A stretch of 64,000 nt of DNA, taken from Lolium rigidum (taxonomy: Eukaryota; Streptophyta; Magnoliopsida; Poales; Poaceae). Below the pieces are notes generated by a model. That model was not told the origin of the DNA, ran no database searches, and worked only from the letters and a program-made list of their open reading frames with translations. This document shows, in pieces, positions 11,247 to 25,043 of this stretch. The DNA is taken from contig NC_061510.1 in NCBI RefSeq assembly GCF_022539505.1, forward strand, positions 276,912,330 to 276,976,329. Direction: 5' to 3'. The translations under genes and the position numbers were made by a program. Position 1 is the stretch's first letter. Each line of letters starts with the position of its first letter.

Positions 11247-12538
11247 TTAAGGAGAAATGATCTTGTAGGAATGATGCTTCTTAATAATCTCCTTCTCATT
11301 ATTAGAAATAATATATGACAAGAATATGCCAGGGTCCCATGGTGTGATCATACCAATAAATATATTTAACACTTCAAAGCACATTAGCACACAACATGAA
11401 ATATGCAACAAGTAATAACAAAGTCTAACTTTCTTCCTATGCATTGGGATTTTATATATGAGTGAATCAAAGCAAATAGGAGTATACCAAAGCATATATA
11501 CAGTAGGTGAATGCAACTTATAATTATCATTGGCATAGATAGGATGCTTATATCCTCATCTTTCATAATACTTGCACTTACTTGAAGGAAAATTAATAGT
11601 GTAACTTATTAAATCATGAATCTTAGAGAATTGTGGCCTATAAAGGGGCTCATTAAATTTATTAAGGGATTCATAATCATGATTTCCTCTTTCAAAATAA
11701 TTATTAGTACTACTTTTAATCATGATATCATGGCTGCAAGAAGATTTTCCATAGGCATAAGATAGTTGAAAACCATACAAGTATTTCTCAACACAAGCAT
11801 ATTTTCCCTCTATTGTGTAAATAGGAGCTTTTAATAATAACATGGGATTCTCATGTATGAGAGCATTATCACAAACAAAAAAAATTCATTTTTATCCTCA
11901 CATAACATAGTACTTTCTAAGCATGGAGGATTCTCAAGTAAAAATAAGCCATCATCTAGAGCATCATCAGTTTTAGAATTATTATCGCATGTGGCTGATG
12001 AAGGTGGAAGATCCCCCTCTTCCCCAAGCTTAGATGGAACTATGGCTTCTTTATTTTCTTCTTTATGTAATGAGCTTGTGTTTTCTCGGGCTATACGGTT
12101 ATTTTCATTATAGTCAAGAACATAGATATTATCAGAAAAATCATCTATGCAATGCTTTAGGATAATAGAGACTTCAAAATCACAATCATGAGTCTCACTA
12201 GTTGCTCCATAGATTTCATCAAGGAAAGTATTTAACTCAAAGGCTGCCATAAAGCTCACAAATTGTTCTACTTCTTCCATCCCATGAGCATAACTATAAG
12301 TATGATAGGAGGCAATTGCATGTTGTTCATGGGATCTACATTGGAAGTCAAAATGTTCACCACAACAAAATTTACAAGACATTACATAATGTGCAAGCAA
12401 CTCAGTAGCAGTTTTATTTAGAAGCCTTAAGAAACTTTTTAGTCGTTTCCCTTCACATGATTCTCTATATTTCATAAATTTCATAGAATTTTTATATTCC
12501 TCTTTCAAAGTGACATTTTTATCTTGACTAGTAGCCAT
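11247..12538 (-). pseudogene. Element B orphan ORF, frameshifted
   Basis: This reading occupies the gag position, just downstream of the primer-binding site on the minus strand. It begins MATSQDKNVTLKEEYKNSMK at 12538 and needs two frame changes (near 11835 and 11560) to continue to about 11247. I recognise no known domain. Three short motifs are shared with the orphan ORFs of elements A and F: SKLGE-x-G, Y-x-ERG, and a C-terminal IYKIP-x-HRK-x-VR. This supports distant homology despite low overall similarity. The middle contains acidic and Cys-containing stretches (CKFCCGEHFDFQC). Function is unknown. It could be a highly diverged Gag or a protein peculiar to these non-autonomous elements. 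Confidence 0.5.
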
Positions 12539-12791
12539 ACCATGAGTATTTTTGATATTTTCTATTTTTCATTTTTATTGGTTTATGTATTTTATAAAAA
12601 AAAGTAATAGAAAGTAAATACTAAAACCAAGATAAGTAAAATACGATGCAAAATCTAAAAGAGATAAGAGAGCTCATAGTGGTGTAGCCTCCCCAGGATT
12701 AGGTGAGACGCAGTTGTAAGATGATTCTTCACGGCAGCGCCAGAAAATACCTCTTAAGTGACAACTACTATGGTGTAAATCTTCCAGTTCC

Positions 12792-12806
12792 CCAGCAACG
12801 GCGCCA
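12792..12806 (-). promoter_or_regulatory. Element B primer-binding site (tRNA-Asp type)
   Basis: The minus strand reads TGGCGCCGTTGCTGG, ten bases inside the 5' LTR. A second, degenerate copy (GGCAGCGCCAGAAAATAC on the plus strand) lies near 12733. Confidence 0.65.
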
Positions 12807-12816
12807 GAAAATGTCT

Positions 12817-13229
12817 TGATGATGTTGGGACTCCAAGTGCACAGTGTTGTGTCAACAGAGTATTTTCCCCACAAGAGTGACTCGAGGGTTTATATCGAAA
12901 TCTCGGGGAACTGAGCAAAGAGTATTATCTTCCCTCTTCTTCTAGCAATCATGCAAAGTAAAATAAAAGCCTTGTGTCCCCAACTCCATTGTGTGGTTGT
13001 CAAGCACAAGGTTTTGTGTAAGAAAATAAAACACAAGAAAAAATAAAGCGAGTGAAACTAGATAAAATATAGTAACTAAGTAAAAATGTAAAGGGGTTGA
13101 TTGTTTTTGGTGTTTGGATGCAAATAAGAAAAGTAAATATTTATGTTGTAGTGCACAAATAGTAATTCATCAATGAGATATGAGGATGCAAAATATTAAC
13201 AAGTGAAAGATACGCATTCATATGGGCAT
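12817..13229 (-). repeat. Element B 5' LTR, first part
   Basis: Aligns to 5497-5890 and beyond. It is interrupted at 13229 by element A and resumes at 32966. The GGCAT preceding the break is repeated at 32961-32965. Confidence 0.85.
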
Positions 13230-14950
13230 TGATCTCTACGGGTGCTTCTATTCTTGTAGACAGTGTTGGGCCTCCAAGAGCAGAGGTTTGTAGAACAGCA
13301 GCAAGTTTCCCTTAAGTGGATCACCCAAGGTTTATCGAACTCAGGGAGGAAGAGGTCAAAGATATCCCTCTCATGCAACCACCGCAACCACAAAGCAAGA
13401 AGTCTCTTGTGTCCCCAACACACCTAATAGGTGCACTAGTTCCGCGAAGAGATAGTGAAATACGGGTGGTATGAATAAATATGAGCGAGTAGTAACGGCG
13501 CCGAGAAAAGTGCTTGCTAGCGTGTGGTTGATGGTGGTAATATTGCAGGAAGTAAAGATGCGAGTAAAACGAGTAAACAAGCGGCGATAGCGATATTTAA
13601 GAACAAGGCCTAGGGATCATACTTTCACTAGTGGACACTCTCAACTTTGATCACATAACGAGAATAAATAAATAGATGCTAGACTCTACACTCTCTTGTT
13701 GGATGATGAACACCACTAACTCGTGTAGGATTACACGAACCCTCAATGCCGGAGTTAACAAGCTCCACAATATTCAATGTTCATATTTAAATAACCTTAG
13801 AGTGCATGACAGATCAACATAACCAAACCAAGTACTAACATAGCATGCACACTGCCACCTTCACGCTACGAAAGGAGGCATAGATCACATCAATACCATC
13901 ATAGCAATAGTTAACTTCATAATCTACAAGAGATCACAATCATAGCCTACGCCAAGTACTACACGATGCACACACTGTCACCATTACACCGTGCGGGAGG
14001 AATAAACTACTTTAATAACATCACTAGAGTAGCACACAGATAAATTGTGATACAAAACACATTGCAATCATAAAGGGATATAAATAAGCACTTCACTATG
14101 CCATTCATAACAGTGAATAAGTATTCCGTGAAATATAGCCTAAGAGACCCACACGGTGCACACACTGTCACCTTTACACACGTGGGACAAGGAGTCTCCG
14201 GAGATCACATAAGTAAAACCCACTTGACTAGCATAATGACATCTAGATTACAAGCATCATCATATGAATCTCAATCATGTAAGGCAGCTCATGAGATTAT
14301 TTTATTGAAGTTCATAGGAGAGAGATGAACCACATAGCTACCGGTACAGCCCTTAGCCTCGATGGAGAACTACTCCCTCCTCATGGGAGACAGCAGTGTT
14401 GATGGAGATGGCGGTGGTGTCGATGGAGGAGCCTTCCGGGGGCACTTCCCCGTCCCGGCGGCGTGCCGGAACAGAGACTCCTGTCCCCCAGATCTTGGCT
14501 TCGCGATGGCGGCGGCTCTGGAAGGTTTCTCGTACCGTGGTTTTTCCGTATCGAGGTTTTAGGTCAGGGACCTTTATATAGGCGAAGAGGCGGCGTCAGA
14601 AGGTCAACAAGGCGACGACACACTAGGGGGGCGCAGCCCCCCCTCTGGCCGCGCCGGGCTATCGTCTGGGGCCCATAGGGCCCTCCTCTGGCGGCTCTCG
14701 GGTGTTCTGGAAGCTTCGTGGAAAAATAGGATGCTGGGCGTTGATTTCGTCCGATTCCGAGAATATTTCCTTACTAGGATTTCTGAAACCAAAAACAGCA
14801 GAAAACGACAAGCTGGCCCTTCGGCATCTCGTCAATAGGTTAGTTCCGGAAAACGCATAAATATGACATAAAGTATGCATAAAACATGTAGATATCATCA
14901 ATCATGTGGCATGGAACATAAGAAATTATCGATACGTCGGAGACGTATCG
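13230..14950 (-). repeat. Element A 3' LTR
   Basis: 1721 bp, nearly the same length as the 5' LTR (1720 bp). It begins TGATCTCTACGGG and ends GACGTATCG, where the expected terminal CA has become CG. It abuts the polypurine motif (minus strand CTAAGCTTGGGGATGC, 14951-14966). Confidence 0.9.
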
Positions 14951-17413
14951 GCATCCCCAAGCTTAGTTTCGCTCGTCCCGAGCAGGTAAACGATAACAAA
15001 GATAATTTCCGGAGTGACATGCCATCATAACCTTGATCATACTATTGTAAACACATGTAATGAATGCAGCGATCAAAACAATGGTAATGACATGAGTAAA
15101 CAACTGAATCATAAAGCAAAGACTTTTCATGAATAGTACTTTCAAGACAAGCATCAATAAGTCTTGCATAAGAGTTAACTCATAAAGCAATAAATTCATA
15201 GTAAAGGTATTGAAGCAACACAAAGGAAGATTAAGTTTTAGCGGTTGCTTTCAACTTATAACATGTATATTTCATGGATAGTTTGTCAATGTAAAGTAAT
15301 ATAACAAGTGCAATATGCAAGTATGTAGGAATCAATGCACAGTTCACACAAGTGTTTGCTTCTTGGGGTGGGGAGAGATAGGTGAACTGACTCAACATAA
15401 AAGGTAAAAGAATGGCCCTTCGCAGAGGGAAGCATTGATTGCTATATTTGTGCTAGAGCTTTGGTTTTGAAAACATAAAGAGAGCATAAAAGTAAAGTTT
15501 TGAGAGGTGTTTGTTGTTGTCAACGAATGGTAGTGGGCACTCTAACTACCTCATCAACCAGACTTTCAAGAGCGGCTCCCATGAAGGACGTTATCTCTAC
15601 CGGCAAGGTAGATCATCCCTCTTCTGTTTTGTTTACACATGTACTTTAGTTTAGTTTTTCTTTATTTATGGATGACACTCCTCCCAACCTTTTGCTTACA
15701 CAAGCCATGGCTAACCGAATCCTCGGGTGCCTTCCAACATTCACATACCATGGAGGAGTGTCTATTTGCAAAATTAAGTTGCTTACCGATGAATCGAGCA
15801 AAACATGTGAAGAGAATTATTAATGAAAGTTAATTAATTGGGGTCGGGAACCCCATTGCCGACTCTTTTTGCAAAATTATTGGATAAGCGGATGTACCAC
15901 TAGTCCATTGTGAAAGTCTGTCAAAAGTAAATGACAAGATCGAAAGATAAAACACCACATACTTCCTCATGAGCTATAAAACATTGACACAAATAAGAGG
16001 TGATAAATTTTGAATTATTTAAAGGTAGCACTCAAGCAATTTACTTTGGAAGGGCGGAGAAATACCATGTAGTAGGTAGGTATGGTGGACACAAATGGCA
16101 TAGTGGTTGGCTCAAGGATTTTGGATGCATGAGAAGTATTCCCTCTCGATACAAGGTTTAGGCTAGCAAGGTTATTTTAAACAAACACAAGGATGAACCG
16201 GTGCAGCAAAACTCACATAAAAGACATATTGTAAACATTATAAGACTCTACACCGTCTTCCTTGTTGTTCAAACCAATACTAGAAATTATCTAGACCTTA
16301 GAGAGACCAATTATGCAAACCAAATTTTAGCAAGCTCTATGTATTTCTTCATTAATGGGTGCAAAGTATATGATGCAAGAGCTTAAACATGAGCACAACA
16401 ATTGCCAAGTATCAAATTATTCAAGACATTTTAGAATTACTACATGTAGCATTTCCCGTTTCCAACCATATAACAATTAACGAAGCAGTTCAACCTTCGC
16501 CATGAACATAAAAGCTAAGAACACATGTGTTCATATGAACCAGCGGAGCGTGTCTCTCTCCCACACAAGCATTTATTCAAACAAAAACAAAAAAAACAAA
16601 AGCACACAAACGCTCCAAGTAAAGTACATAAGATGTGGCCGAATAAAAATATAGTTTCAAGAGAAGGAACCTGATAATTTGTCGATGAAGAAGGGGATGC
16701 CTTGGGCATCCCCAAGCTTAGATGCTTGAGTCTTCTTGAAATATGCAGGGGTGAACCACTGGGGCATCCCCAAGCTTAGACTTTTCACTCTTCTTGATCA
16801 TAGTATATCATCCTCCTCTCTTGACCCTTGAAAACTTCCTCCACACCAAACTCGAAACAAACTCATTAGAGGGTTAGTGCATAATCAAAAATTCACATAT
16901 TCAGAGGTTATACAATCATTCTTAACACTTCTGGACATTGCCCAAAGCTACTGGAAGTTAATGGAACAAAGAAATCCATCCAACATAGCAAAAGAAGCAA
17001 TGCGAAATAAAAGGCAGAATCTGTCAAAACAGAACAGTCCGTAAAGACGAATTTTATTGAGGCACCAGACTAACTCAAATGAAAATGCTCAAATTGAATG
17101 AAAGTTGCGTAAATATCTGAGGATCACTCACGTAAATTGGCATAATTTTCTGAGTTACCTACAGAGAATTAGACCCAGATTCGTGACAGCAAGAAATCTG
17201 TTTCTGCGCAGTAATCCAAATCTAGTATGAACCTTACTATCAAAGACTTTACTTGGCACAACAATGCAACAAAATTAAGATACGGAGAGGTTGTTACAGT
17301 AGTAACAACTTCCAAGACACAAATACAAAATAAAAGTACTGTAGCAAAATAAACACATGGGTTATCTCCCAAGAAGTTCTTTCTTTATAGCCATTAAGAT
17401 GGGCTCAGCAGTT
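14951..17413 (-). other. Element A non-coding 3' domain
   Basis: Collinear with 21736-24323 (D) and 46404-48954 (F). Three copies of minus-strand CTAAGCTTGGGGATGC are present, at 14951-14966, 16706-16721 and 16764-16779. The first is at the polypurine-tract position. The conserved motif CATGGGTTATCTCCC is at 17356-17370, beside the orphan ORF stop. The 79-codon frame that is open in D and F is degenerate here. Confidence 0.75.
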
Positions 17414-17575
17414 TTAATGATGCACTCGCAAGAAATAGTATTTGAAGCAAAAGAGAGCATCAAGAGGCAAATTCAAAACACATTTAAACCTAACATGCTT
17501 CCTATGAAAAGGAATCTTGTAAATAAACAAATTCATGAAGCATGATGCAACAAGCATAGAAAGATAAAACAAGTG
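17414..17575 (-). pseudogene. Element A orphan ORF, C-terminal part
   Basis: Continuation of the frame at 31007-30436, separated from it by insertion of element C. It reads from the insertion site through a hydrophobic run (FYLSMLVASCFMNLFIY), then KIPFHRKHVR, and ends at a stop after FFLRVHH. The same C-terminus is seen in element F at 46403. The target duplication AAGTG lies at 17571-17575. Confidence 0.7.
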
Positions 17576-19176
17576 TGATAGGTCTCCGACGTATCGATAA
17601 TTTCTTATGTTCCATGCCACATTATTGATGATATCTACATGTTTTATGCACACTTTATGTCATATTCGTGCATTTTCTGGAACTAACCTATTAACAAGAT
17701 GCCGAAGAGCCGAGTTGTTGTTTTCTCGCTGTTTTTGGTTTCGAAATCCTAGTAACGAAATATTCTCGGAATTGGACGAAATCAACGCCCGGGGTCCTAT
17801 TTTGCCACGAAGCTTCCGGAAGACCGAAAGGGATACGAAGTGGGGCGACGAGGCGCCGCCACCATAGGGCCGCGCGGCCAGAGGGGGGCCCGCGCCGCCC
17901 TATGGTGTGGGCCCCTCGTCAGCCCTCCGACTCTGCCCTTCCGCCTACTTATAGCCTCCGTCGCGTAAACCCCAAAACGAAGAACCATGATACGGAAAAC
18001 CTTCCAGAGACGCCGCCGCCGCCAATCCCATCTCGGGGGATTCCGGAGATCTCCTCCGGCACCCCTGCCGGAGAGGGATTCATCTCCCGGAGGACTCTTC
18101 ACCGCCATGGTCGCCTCCGGAGTGATGAGTGAGTAGTTCACCCCTGGACTATGGGTCCATAGCGGTAGCTAGATGGTTGTCTTCTCCTCATTGTGCTTCA
18201 ATTGTTGGATCTTGTGAGCTGCCTAACATGATCAAGATCATCTATCTGTAATGCTATATGTTGTGTTTGTCGGGATCCGATAGATAGAGAATACCATGTT
18301 ATGTTAATTATCAAGTTATTACCTATGTGTTGTTTATGATCTTGCATGCTCTCCGTTATTAGTAGAGGCTCCGGCCAAGTTGATGCTAGTAACTCCAAGA
18401 GGGAGTATTTATGCTCGATAGTGGGTTCATGTCTCCGTGAATGCGGGGAGTGACACAAACCCCTAAGGTTATGGATGTCTTGTTGCCACTAGAGATAAAA
18501 CATTGATGCTATGTCCGAGGATATAGTTATTGATTACATTACGCGCAATACTTAATGCAATTGTCTCGTTGTTAGCAACTTAATACCGGAGGGGTTCGGA
18601 TGATAACTCTGAAGGTGGACTTTTTAGGCATAGATGCGGTTGGATGGCGGTCTATGTACTTTTTCGTAATGCCCAATCAAATCTCACTTGTACTTATCAT
18701 GACATGTATGTGCATTGTTATGCCCTCTCTATTTGTCAATTCCCGACTGTAATTTGTTCACCCAACATGCTTTTATCTTATGGGAGAGACACCTCTAGTG
18801 AACTGTGGACCCCGGTCCATTCTTTTATACTGAAATACAAATCTGCTGCAATACTTGTTCTTTACTTGTTTTCTCTGCAAACAATCATCTTCCACACAAT
18901 ACGGTTAATCCTTTGTTACAGCAAGCCGGTGAGATTGACAACCTCACTTGTTTCGTTGGGGCAAAGTACTTTGGTTGTGTTGTGCGGGTTCCACGTTGGC
19001 GCCGGAATCTCCGGTGTTGCGCCGCACTACATCCCGCCGCCATCAACCTTCAACGTGCTTCTTGACTCCTCCTGGTTCGATAAACCTTGGTTTCTTTACG
19101 AGGGAAAACTTGCTGCTTGTGCGCATCATACCTTCCTCTTGGGGTTCCCAACGAACGTGTGAGTTACACGCCATCA
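17576..19176 (+). repeat. Element C 5' LTR
   Basis: Begins TGATAGGTCTCCGACGTATC and ends TTACACGCCATCA. It aligns base for base over its length with 28833-30435 and, reversed, with the D LTRs. Confidence 0.9.
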
Positions 19177-19187
19177 AGCTCTTTTTC

Positions 19188-19205
19188 TGGCGCCGTTGCC
19201 GGGGA
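19188..19205 (+). promoter_or_regulatory. Element C primer-binding site (tRNA-Asp type)
   Basis: TGGCGCCGTTGCCGGGGA, 11 bp after the 5' LTR. It would prime minus-strand DNA synthesis. Confidence 0.75.
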
Positions 19206-19412
19206 GATCAAGACACGCTGCAAGGGGAGTCTCCACTTCTCAATCTCTTTACTTTGTTTTTGTCTTGCTTTATTTTATTTACTACTTTGTTTGCTGCACT
19301 TATTAGTTGCTAGCTTTACCTTATTTACTGTCTTGTTTGCTATATCAAAAACACAAAAAAATTAGTTACTTGCATTTACTTTATCTAGTTTGCTTTATTT
19401 ACTACTGCTAAA

Positions 19413-20130
19413 ATGGCCACCCCTGAAAATACTAAGTTGTGTGACTTCACTAGCACAAATAATAATGATTTCTTATGCACACCTATTGCTCCACCTGCTA
19501 CTACAGCGGAATTCTTTGAAATTAAACACTGCTTTCTTGAATCTTGTTATGCGAGAGCAATTTTACAGTGTTAGTTCCGATGATGCTTGCTGCCCATCTC
19601 AATAATTTTGTTGAATTGTGTGAAATGCAAAAGTATAAAGATGTAGATGGTGACATTATAAAATTAAAATTGTTTCCTTTCTCATTAAGAGGAAGAGCTA
19701 AAGATTGGTTGCTATCTCTCGCCTAAGAATAGTATTGATTCCTGGACTAAATGCAAGGATGCTTTTATTGGTAGATATTATCCCCCTGCTAAAATTATAT
19801 CTTTGAGGAGTAGCATAATGAATTTTAAACAATTGGATAATGAACATGTTGCTCAAGCTTGGGAAAGAATGAAATCTTTGGTTAAAAATTGCCCAACCCA
19901 TGGACTGACTACTTGGATGATCATCCAAACCTTCTATGCAGGACTAAATTTTTCTTCGCGGAATTTATTGGATTCAGCTGCTGGAGGTACTTTTATGTCC
20001 ATCACTCTTGGTGAAGCAACAAAGCTTCTTGATAATATGATGGTTAATTACTCTGAATGGCACACGGAAAGAGCTCCACAAGATAAGAAGGTAAATTATG
20101 TTGAAGAATCCTCTTCCTTGAATGATAAGG
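19413..20130 (+). pseudogene. Element C gag, truncated by insertion of D
   Basis: Starts ATGGCCACCCCTGAAAATAC like the D gag. The retrotransposon Gag domain is clear (FPFSLRGRAKDWLLSL, then WERMKSLVKNCPTHG). It contains frameshifts relative to D. One is TCTCTCGCC at about 19716-19724 where D encodes TCTCTGCC, which breaks the frame in the middle of the conserved domain. The reading ends in SLNDK, where element D begins. The downstream half of gag and everything after it is not in C. Some of the frameshifts may be sequence errors (see the CAG/CTG finding). Confidence 0.8.
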
Positions 20131-21735
20131 TGATGGCGTGTATTTCACACGTTCGTTGGGAACCCCAAGAGGAAGGTATGATGCGCACAGCAGCAAGTTT
20201 TCCCCCAGAAAGAAACCAAGGTTTATCGAACCAGGAGGAGCCAAGAAGCACGTTGAAGGTTGATGGCGGCGGGATGTAGTGCGGCGCAACACCAGGGATT
20301 CCGGCGCCAACGTGGAACCTGCACAACACAATCCAAAGTACTTTGCCCCAACGAAACGAGTGAGGTTGTCAATCTCACCGGCTTGCTGTAACAAAGGATT
20401 AACCGTATTGTGTGGAAGATGATTGTTTGCGAGAGAAAAACAGTTAAACAAGTATTGCGACGAGATTTGTATTTCGAGTATAAAAGAATGGACCGGGGTC
20501 CACGAGTTCACTAGAGGTGTCTCTCCCATAAGATAAAAGCATGTTGGGTGAACAAATTACAGTCGGGCAATTGACAAATAGAGAGGGCATAACAATGCAC
20601 ATACATGTCATGATAAGTATAGTGAGATTTAATTGGGCATTACGACAAAGTACATAGACCGCCATCCAACTGCATCTATGCCTAAAAAGTCCACCTTCGA
20701 GGTTATCATCCGAACCCCTTCCGAGTATTAAGTTTCAAAGCAACGAGACAATTGCATTAAGTATGGTGCGTAATGTAATCAATAACTACATCCTTAGACA
20801 TAGCATCAATGTTTTATCCCTAGTGGCAACAGCACAACACAACCTTAGAACTTTCATCCATTGTCCCAGGTGTCAATGCAGGCATGAACCCACTATCGAG
20901 CATAAATACTCCCTCTTGGAGTTAAGAGCAAAAACTTGGCCAGAGCCTCTACTAATAACGGAGAGCATGCAAGATCATAAACAACACATAGGTAATAACT
21001 TGATAATTAACATAACATGGTATTCTCTATCCATCGGATCCCGACAAACACAACATAGAGTATTACAGATAGATGATCTTGATCATGTTAGGAAGCTCAC
21101 AAGATCCAACAATGAAGCACAATGAGGAGAAGACAACCATCTAGCTACTGCTATGGACCCATAGTCCAGGGGTGAACTACTCACTCATCACTCCGGAGGC
21201 GACCATGGCGGTGAAGAGTCCTCCGGGAGATGAATCCCCTCTCCGGCAGGGTGCCGGAGGAGATCTCCAGAATCCCCCGAGATGGGATTGGCGGCGGCGG
21301 CGTCTCAGTAAGTTTTTCCGTATCGTGGTTTTTCGCCTTGGGGTTTTCGCGACGGAGGCTTTAAGTAGGCGGAAGGGCAACGTGGGGGGCCACATGAGGG
21401 CCCCACACCATAGGTCGGCGCGGCCAAGACCTGGGCCGCGCCGCCCTATGGTGGCGGCCCCTCGTGGCCCCACTTCGACTCCTCTTCGGTCTTATGGAAG
21501 CTTCGTGGCAAAATAGGACCCTGGGCGTTGATTTCGTCCAATTCCGAGAATATTTCGTTACTAGGATTTTGAAACCAAAAACAGCAGAAAACAGCAACTG
21601 GCTCTTCGGCATCTTGTTAATAGGTTAGTTCCAGAAAATGCATGAATATGACATAAAGTGTGCATAAAACATGTAGATATCATTAATAATGTGGCATGGA
21701 ACATTAGAAATTATCGATACGTCAGAGACGTATCA
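20131..21735 (-). repeat. Element D 3' LTR
   Basis: Begins TGATGGCGTGTATTTCACAC and ends GAGACGTATCA, next to the polypurine motif at 21736-21751. Several CGAG readings here correspond to CAG in the 5' LTR. Confidence 0.9.
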
Positions 21736-24323
21736 GCATCCCCAAGCTTAGTTCTGCTCGTCCCGAGCAGGTAAAACGATAACAAAGATAATTTCTGAAG
21801 TGACATGCCATCATAACCTTGATCATACTATTTGTAAACATATGTAATGAATGCAGCGATCAAAACAATGGTAATGACATGAGTAAACAAGTGAATCATA
21901 AAGCAAAGACTTTTCATGAATAGTACTTCAAGACAAGCATCAATAAGTCTTGCATAAGAGTTAACTCATAAAGCAATAAATCAAAGTAAAGGTATTGAAG
22001 CAACACAAAGGAAGATTAAGTTTCAGCGGTTGCTTTCAACTTATAACATGTATATCTCATGGATAATTGTCAACATAGAGTAATATAACAAGTGCAATAT
22101 GCAAGTATGTAGGAATCAATGCACAGTTCACACAAGTGTTTGCTTCTTGAGGTGGAGAGAGATAGGTGAACTGACTCAACATAAAAGTAAAAAGAATGGT
22201 CCTTCAAAGAGGAAAGCATCGATTGCTATATTTGTGCTAGAGCTTTTATTTTGAAAACATGAAACAATTTTGTCAACGGTAGTAATAAAGCATATGAGTT
22301 ATGTAAATTATATCTTACAAGTTGCAAGTCTCATGCATAGTATACTAATAGTGCCCGCACCTTGTCCTAATTAGCTTGGACTACCGGATCATTGCAATAC
22401 ACATGTTTTAACCAAGTGTCACAATGGGGTACCTCCATGCCGCTCTGTACAAAGGTCTAAGGAGAAAGCTCGCATTTTGGATTTCTCGCTTTTGATTATT
22501 CTCAACTTAGACATCCATACCTGGGACAACATGGACAACAGATAATGGACTCCTCTTTAATGCATAAGCATGTGGCAACAATTATTATTCTCATATGAGA
22601 TTGAGGATATATGTCCAAAACTGAAACTTCCACCATGATTCATGGCTTTAGTTAGCGGCCCAATGCTCTTCTCTAACAATATGTATGCTCCAACCAATAA
22701 GGTGGTAGATCTCTCTTACTTCAGACAAGACGGACATGCATAGAAACTCACATGATATTCAACAAAGAATAGTTGATGGCGTCCCCAGAAGCATGGTTAT
22801 CGCACAACAAGCAACTTAATAAGAGATAAAGTGCATAAGTACATATTCAATACCACAATAGTTTTTAAGCTATTTGTCCGATGAGCTATATATTGCAAAG
22901 GTGAATGATGGAATTTTAAAGGTAGCACTCAAGCAATTTACTTTGGAATGGCGGATAAATACCATGTAGTAGGTAGGTATGGTGGACACAAATGGCATAG
23001 TGGTTGGCTCAAGGATTTTGGATGCATGAGAAGTATTTCCTCTCGATACAAGGTTTAGGCTAGCAAGGTTATTTGAAACAAACACAAGGATGAACGATGC
23101 AGCAAAACTCACATAAAAGACATATTGTAAACATTATAAGACTCTAGACCGTCTTCCTTGTTGTTCAAAACTCAATACTAGATGTTATCTAGACTCTAGA
23201 GAAACCAAATATGCAAACCAAATTAGCAAGCTCTAAGTGTTTCTTAATTAATGGGTGCAAAGTATATGATGCAAGAGCTTAAACATGAGCACAACAATTG
23301 CCAAGTATCAAATTATCCAAGACATTTTAAAGTTACTACATGTAGTATTTTCCAATTCCAACCATATAACAATTTAACGAAGAAGAAACTTCGCCATGAA
23401 TACTATGAGTAGAGCCTAAGGACATACTTGTCCATATGCTACAGCGGAGCGTGTCTCTCTCCCACAAAGTGAATGCTAGGATCCATTTTATTCAAACAAA
23501 ACAAAAACAAAAACAAACCGACGCTCCAAGCAAAGTGCATAAGATGTGACGGAATAAAAATATAGTTTCAGGGGAGGAACCTGATAATGTTGTCGATGAA
23601 GAAGGGGATGCCTTGGGCATCCCCAAGCTTAGACTCTTGAGTCTTCTTAGAATATGCAGGGGTGAACCACCGGGGCATCCCCAAGCTTAGAGCTTTCACT
23701 CTCCTTGATCATATTGTATCATACTCCTCTCTTGATCCTTGAAAACTTCCTCCACACCAAACTCGAAACAACTCATTAGAGGGTTAGTGCACAATAAAAA
23801 TTGACATGTTCAGAGGTGACACAATCATTCTTAACACTTCTGGACATTGCATAAAGCTACTGGACATTAATGGATCAAAGAAATTCATCCAACATAGCAA
23901 AAGAGGCAATGCGAAATAAAAGGCAGAATCTGTCAAAACAGAACAGTCCGTAAAGATGGATTTTATTAGGGCACCAGACTTGCTCAAATGAAAATGCCCA
24001 AATTGAATGAAAGTTGCGTACATATCTGAGGATCACTCACGTAAATTGGCTTAATTTTCTGAGTTACCTACAGAGAATTAGACCCAGATTCGTGACAGCA
24101 AAGAAATCTGTTTCTGCGCAGTAATCCAAATCTAGTATTTACTTTACTATCAAAGACTTTACTTGGCACAACAAAATATAAAACTAAGATAAGGAGAGGT
24201 TGCTACAGTAGTAAAAAACTTCCAAGACTCAAATATAAAACAAAAATACTGTAGTAAAAACATGGGTTGTCTCCCATAAGCGCTTTTCTTTAACGCCTTT
24301 CAGCTAGGCGCAGAAAGTGTATA
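21736..24323 (-). other. Element D non-coding 3' domain with a 79-codon conserved frame
   Basis: Collinear with the 3' domains of A and F. The polypurine-like motif (minus strand CTAAGCTTGGGGATGC) occurs at 21736-21751, 23617-23632 and 23675-23690. A minus-strand frame at 24023-23784 (MYATFIQFGHFHLSKSG, 79 codons) is open here and in F (46703-46942) with few substitutions. It is hydrophobic in its second half. It may be translated or may simply sit in conserved DNA. The motif CATGGGTTGTCTCCC is at 24261-24275. Confidence 0.65.
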
Positions 24324-24943
24324 TCAAGTAACATCAAGAGATGAAGCATCAACATCATAATTTGTTCTAATAATAGAATCATAAGGTAACTTCATTCTCT
24401 TTCTAGGGAAGTGTTCCATACCTTTCTTGAGAGGAAATTGATATTTAATATTACCTTCCTTCATATCAATAGTAGCACCAACGGTTCGAAGAAAAGGTCT
24501 TCCCAATATAATGGGACAAGATGCATTGCATTCAATATCCAAGACAACAAAATCAACGGGGACAAGGTTATTGTTAACCATAATATGAACATTATCAACT
24601 TTCCCAAAGGTTTCTTTTTAGCATTATCAGCGAGATTAACATCCAGACAACAGTTTTTCAATGGTGGCAAGTCAAGCATATCATAGACTTTCTTAGGCAT
24701 AACAGAAATACTTGCACCAAGATCACATAAAGCATTACAATCAAAATCTTTGACCCTCATTTTAATGATGGGCTCCCAACCATCCTCTAGATTTCTAGGA
24801 ATAGAAGTTTCAAGTTTTAGTTTCTCTTCTCTAGCTTTTATGAGAGCATTTGTAATATGTTTTGTGAAAGCCAAGTTTACAGCGCTAGCATTGGGACTCT
24901 TAGCAAGTTTTTGTAAGAACTTTATAACTTCAGGATGTGGCAA
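24324..24943 (-). pseudogene. Element D retroviral-type aspartic protease
   Basis: This domain would cleave the Gag polyprotein. The active-site motif reads CDLGASISVMP, the form common in Athila-type gypsy elements (the usual DTGA appears as DLGA). It is followed by the VYDMLDLPPL region and later by PIILGRPFLRT, the second conserved block of retropepsins. The two blocks lie in two overlapping frames (24943-24461 and 24581-24324), so one frameshift interrupts the gene near 24600. Reading ends at DASSLDVT, beside the non-coding 3' domain. A reverse transcriptase would be expected next and is missing. Confidence 0.75.
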
Positions 24944-25043
24944 TCATCAAAATCTAAATCATTACAATCTAAAGCAATGGGATTATCATCCCCAAGGTTG
25001 GAAAAAATTTCAGCAGTTTTATCACGAGCGGTTTCGAGCAGTT

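Noticed and set aside
17797..18141. Minus-strand 114-codon ORF in the C LTR, repeated in the D LTRs (for example 21172-21516) and at 29157-29396
   Set aside because: Present wherever this LTR occurs, but frame-broken in several copies and lying over the promoter and leader part of the LTR. Best explained as a chance ORF in GC-rich LTR DNA.
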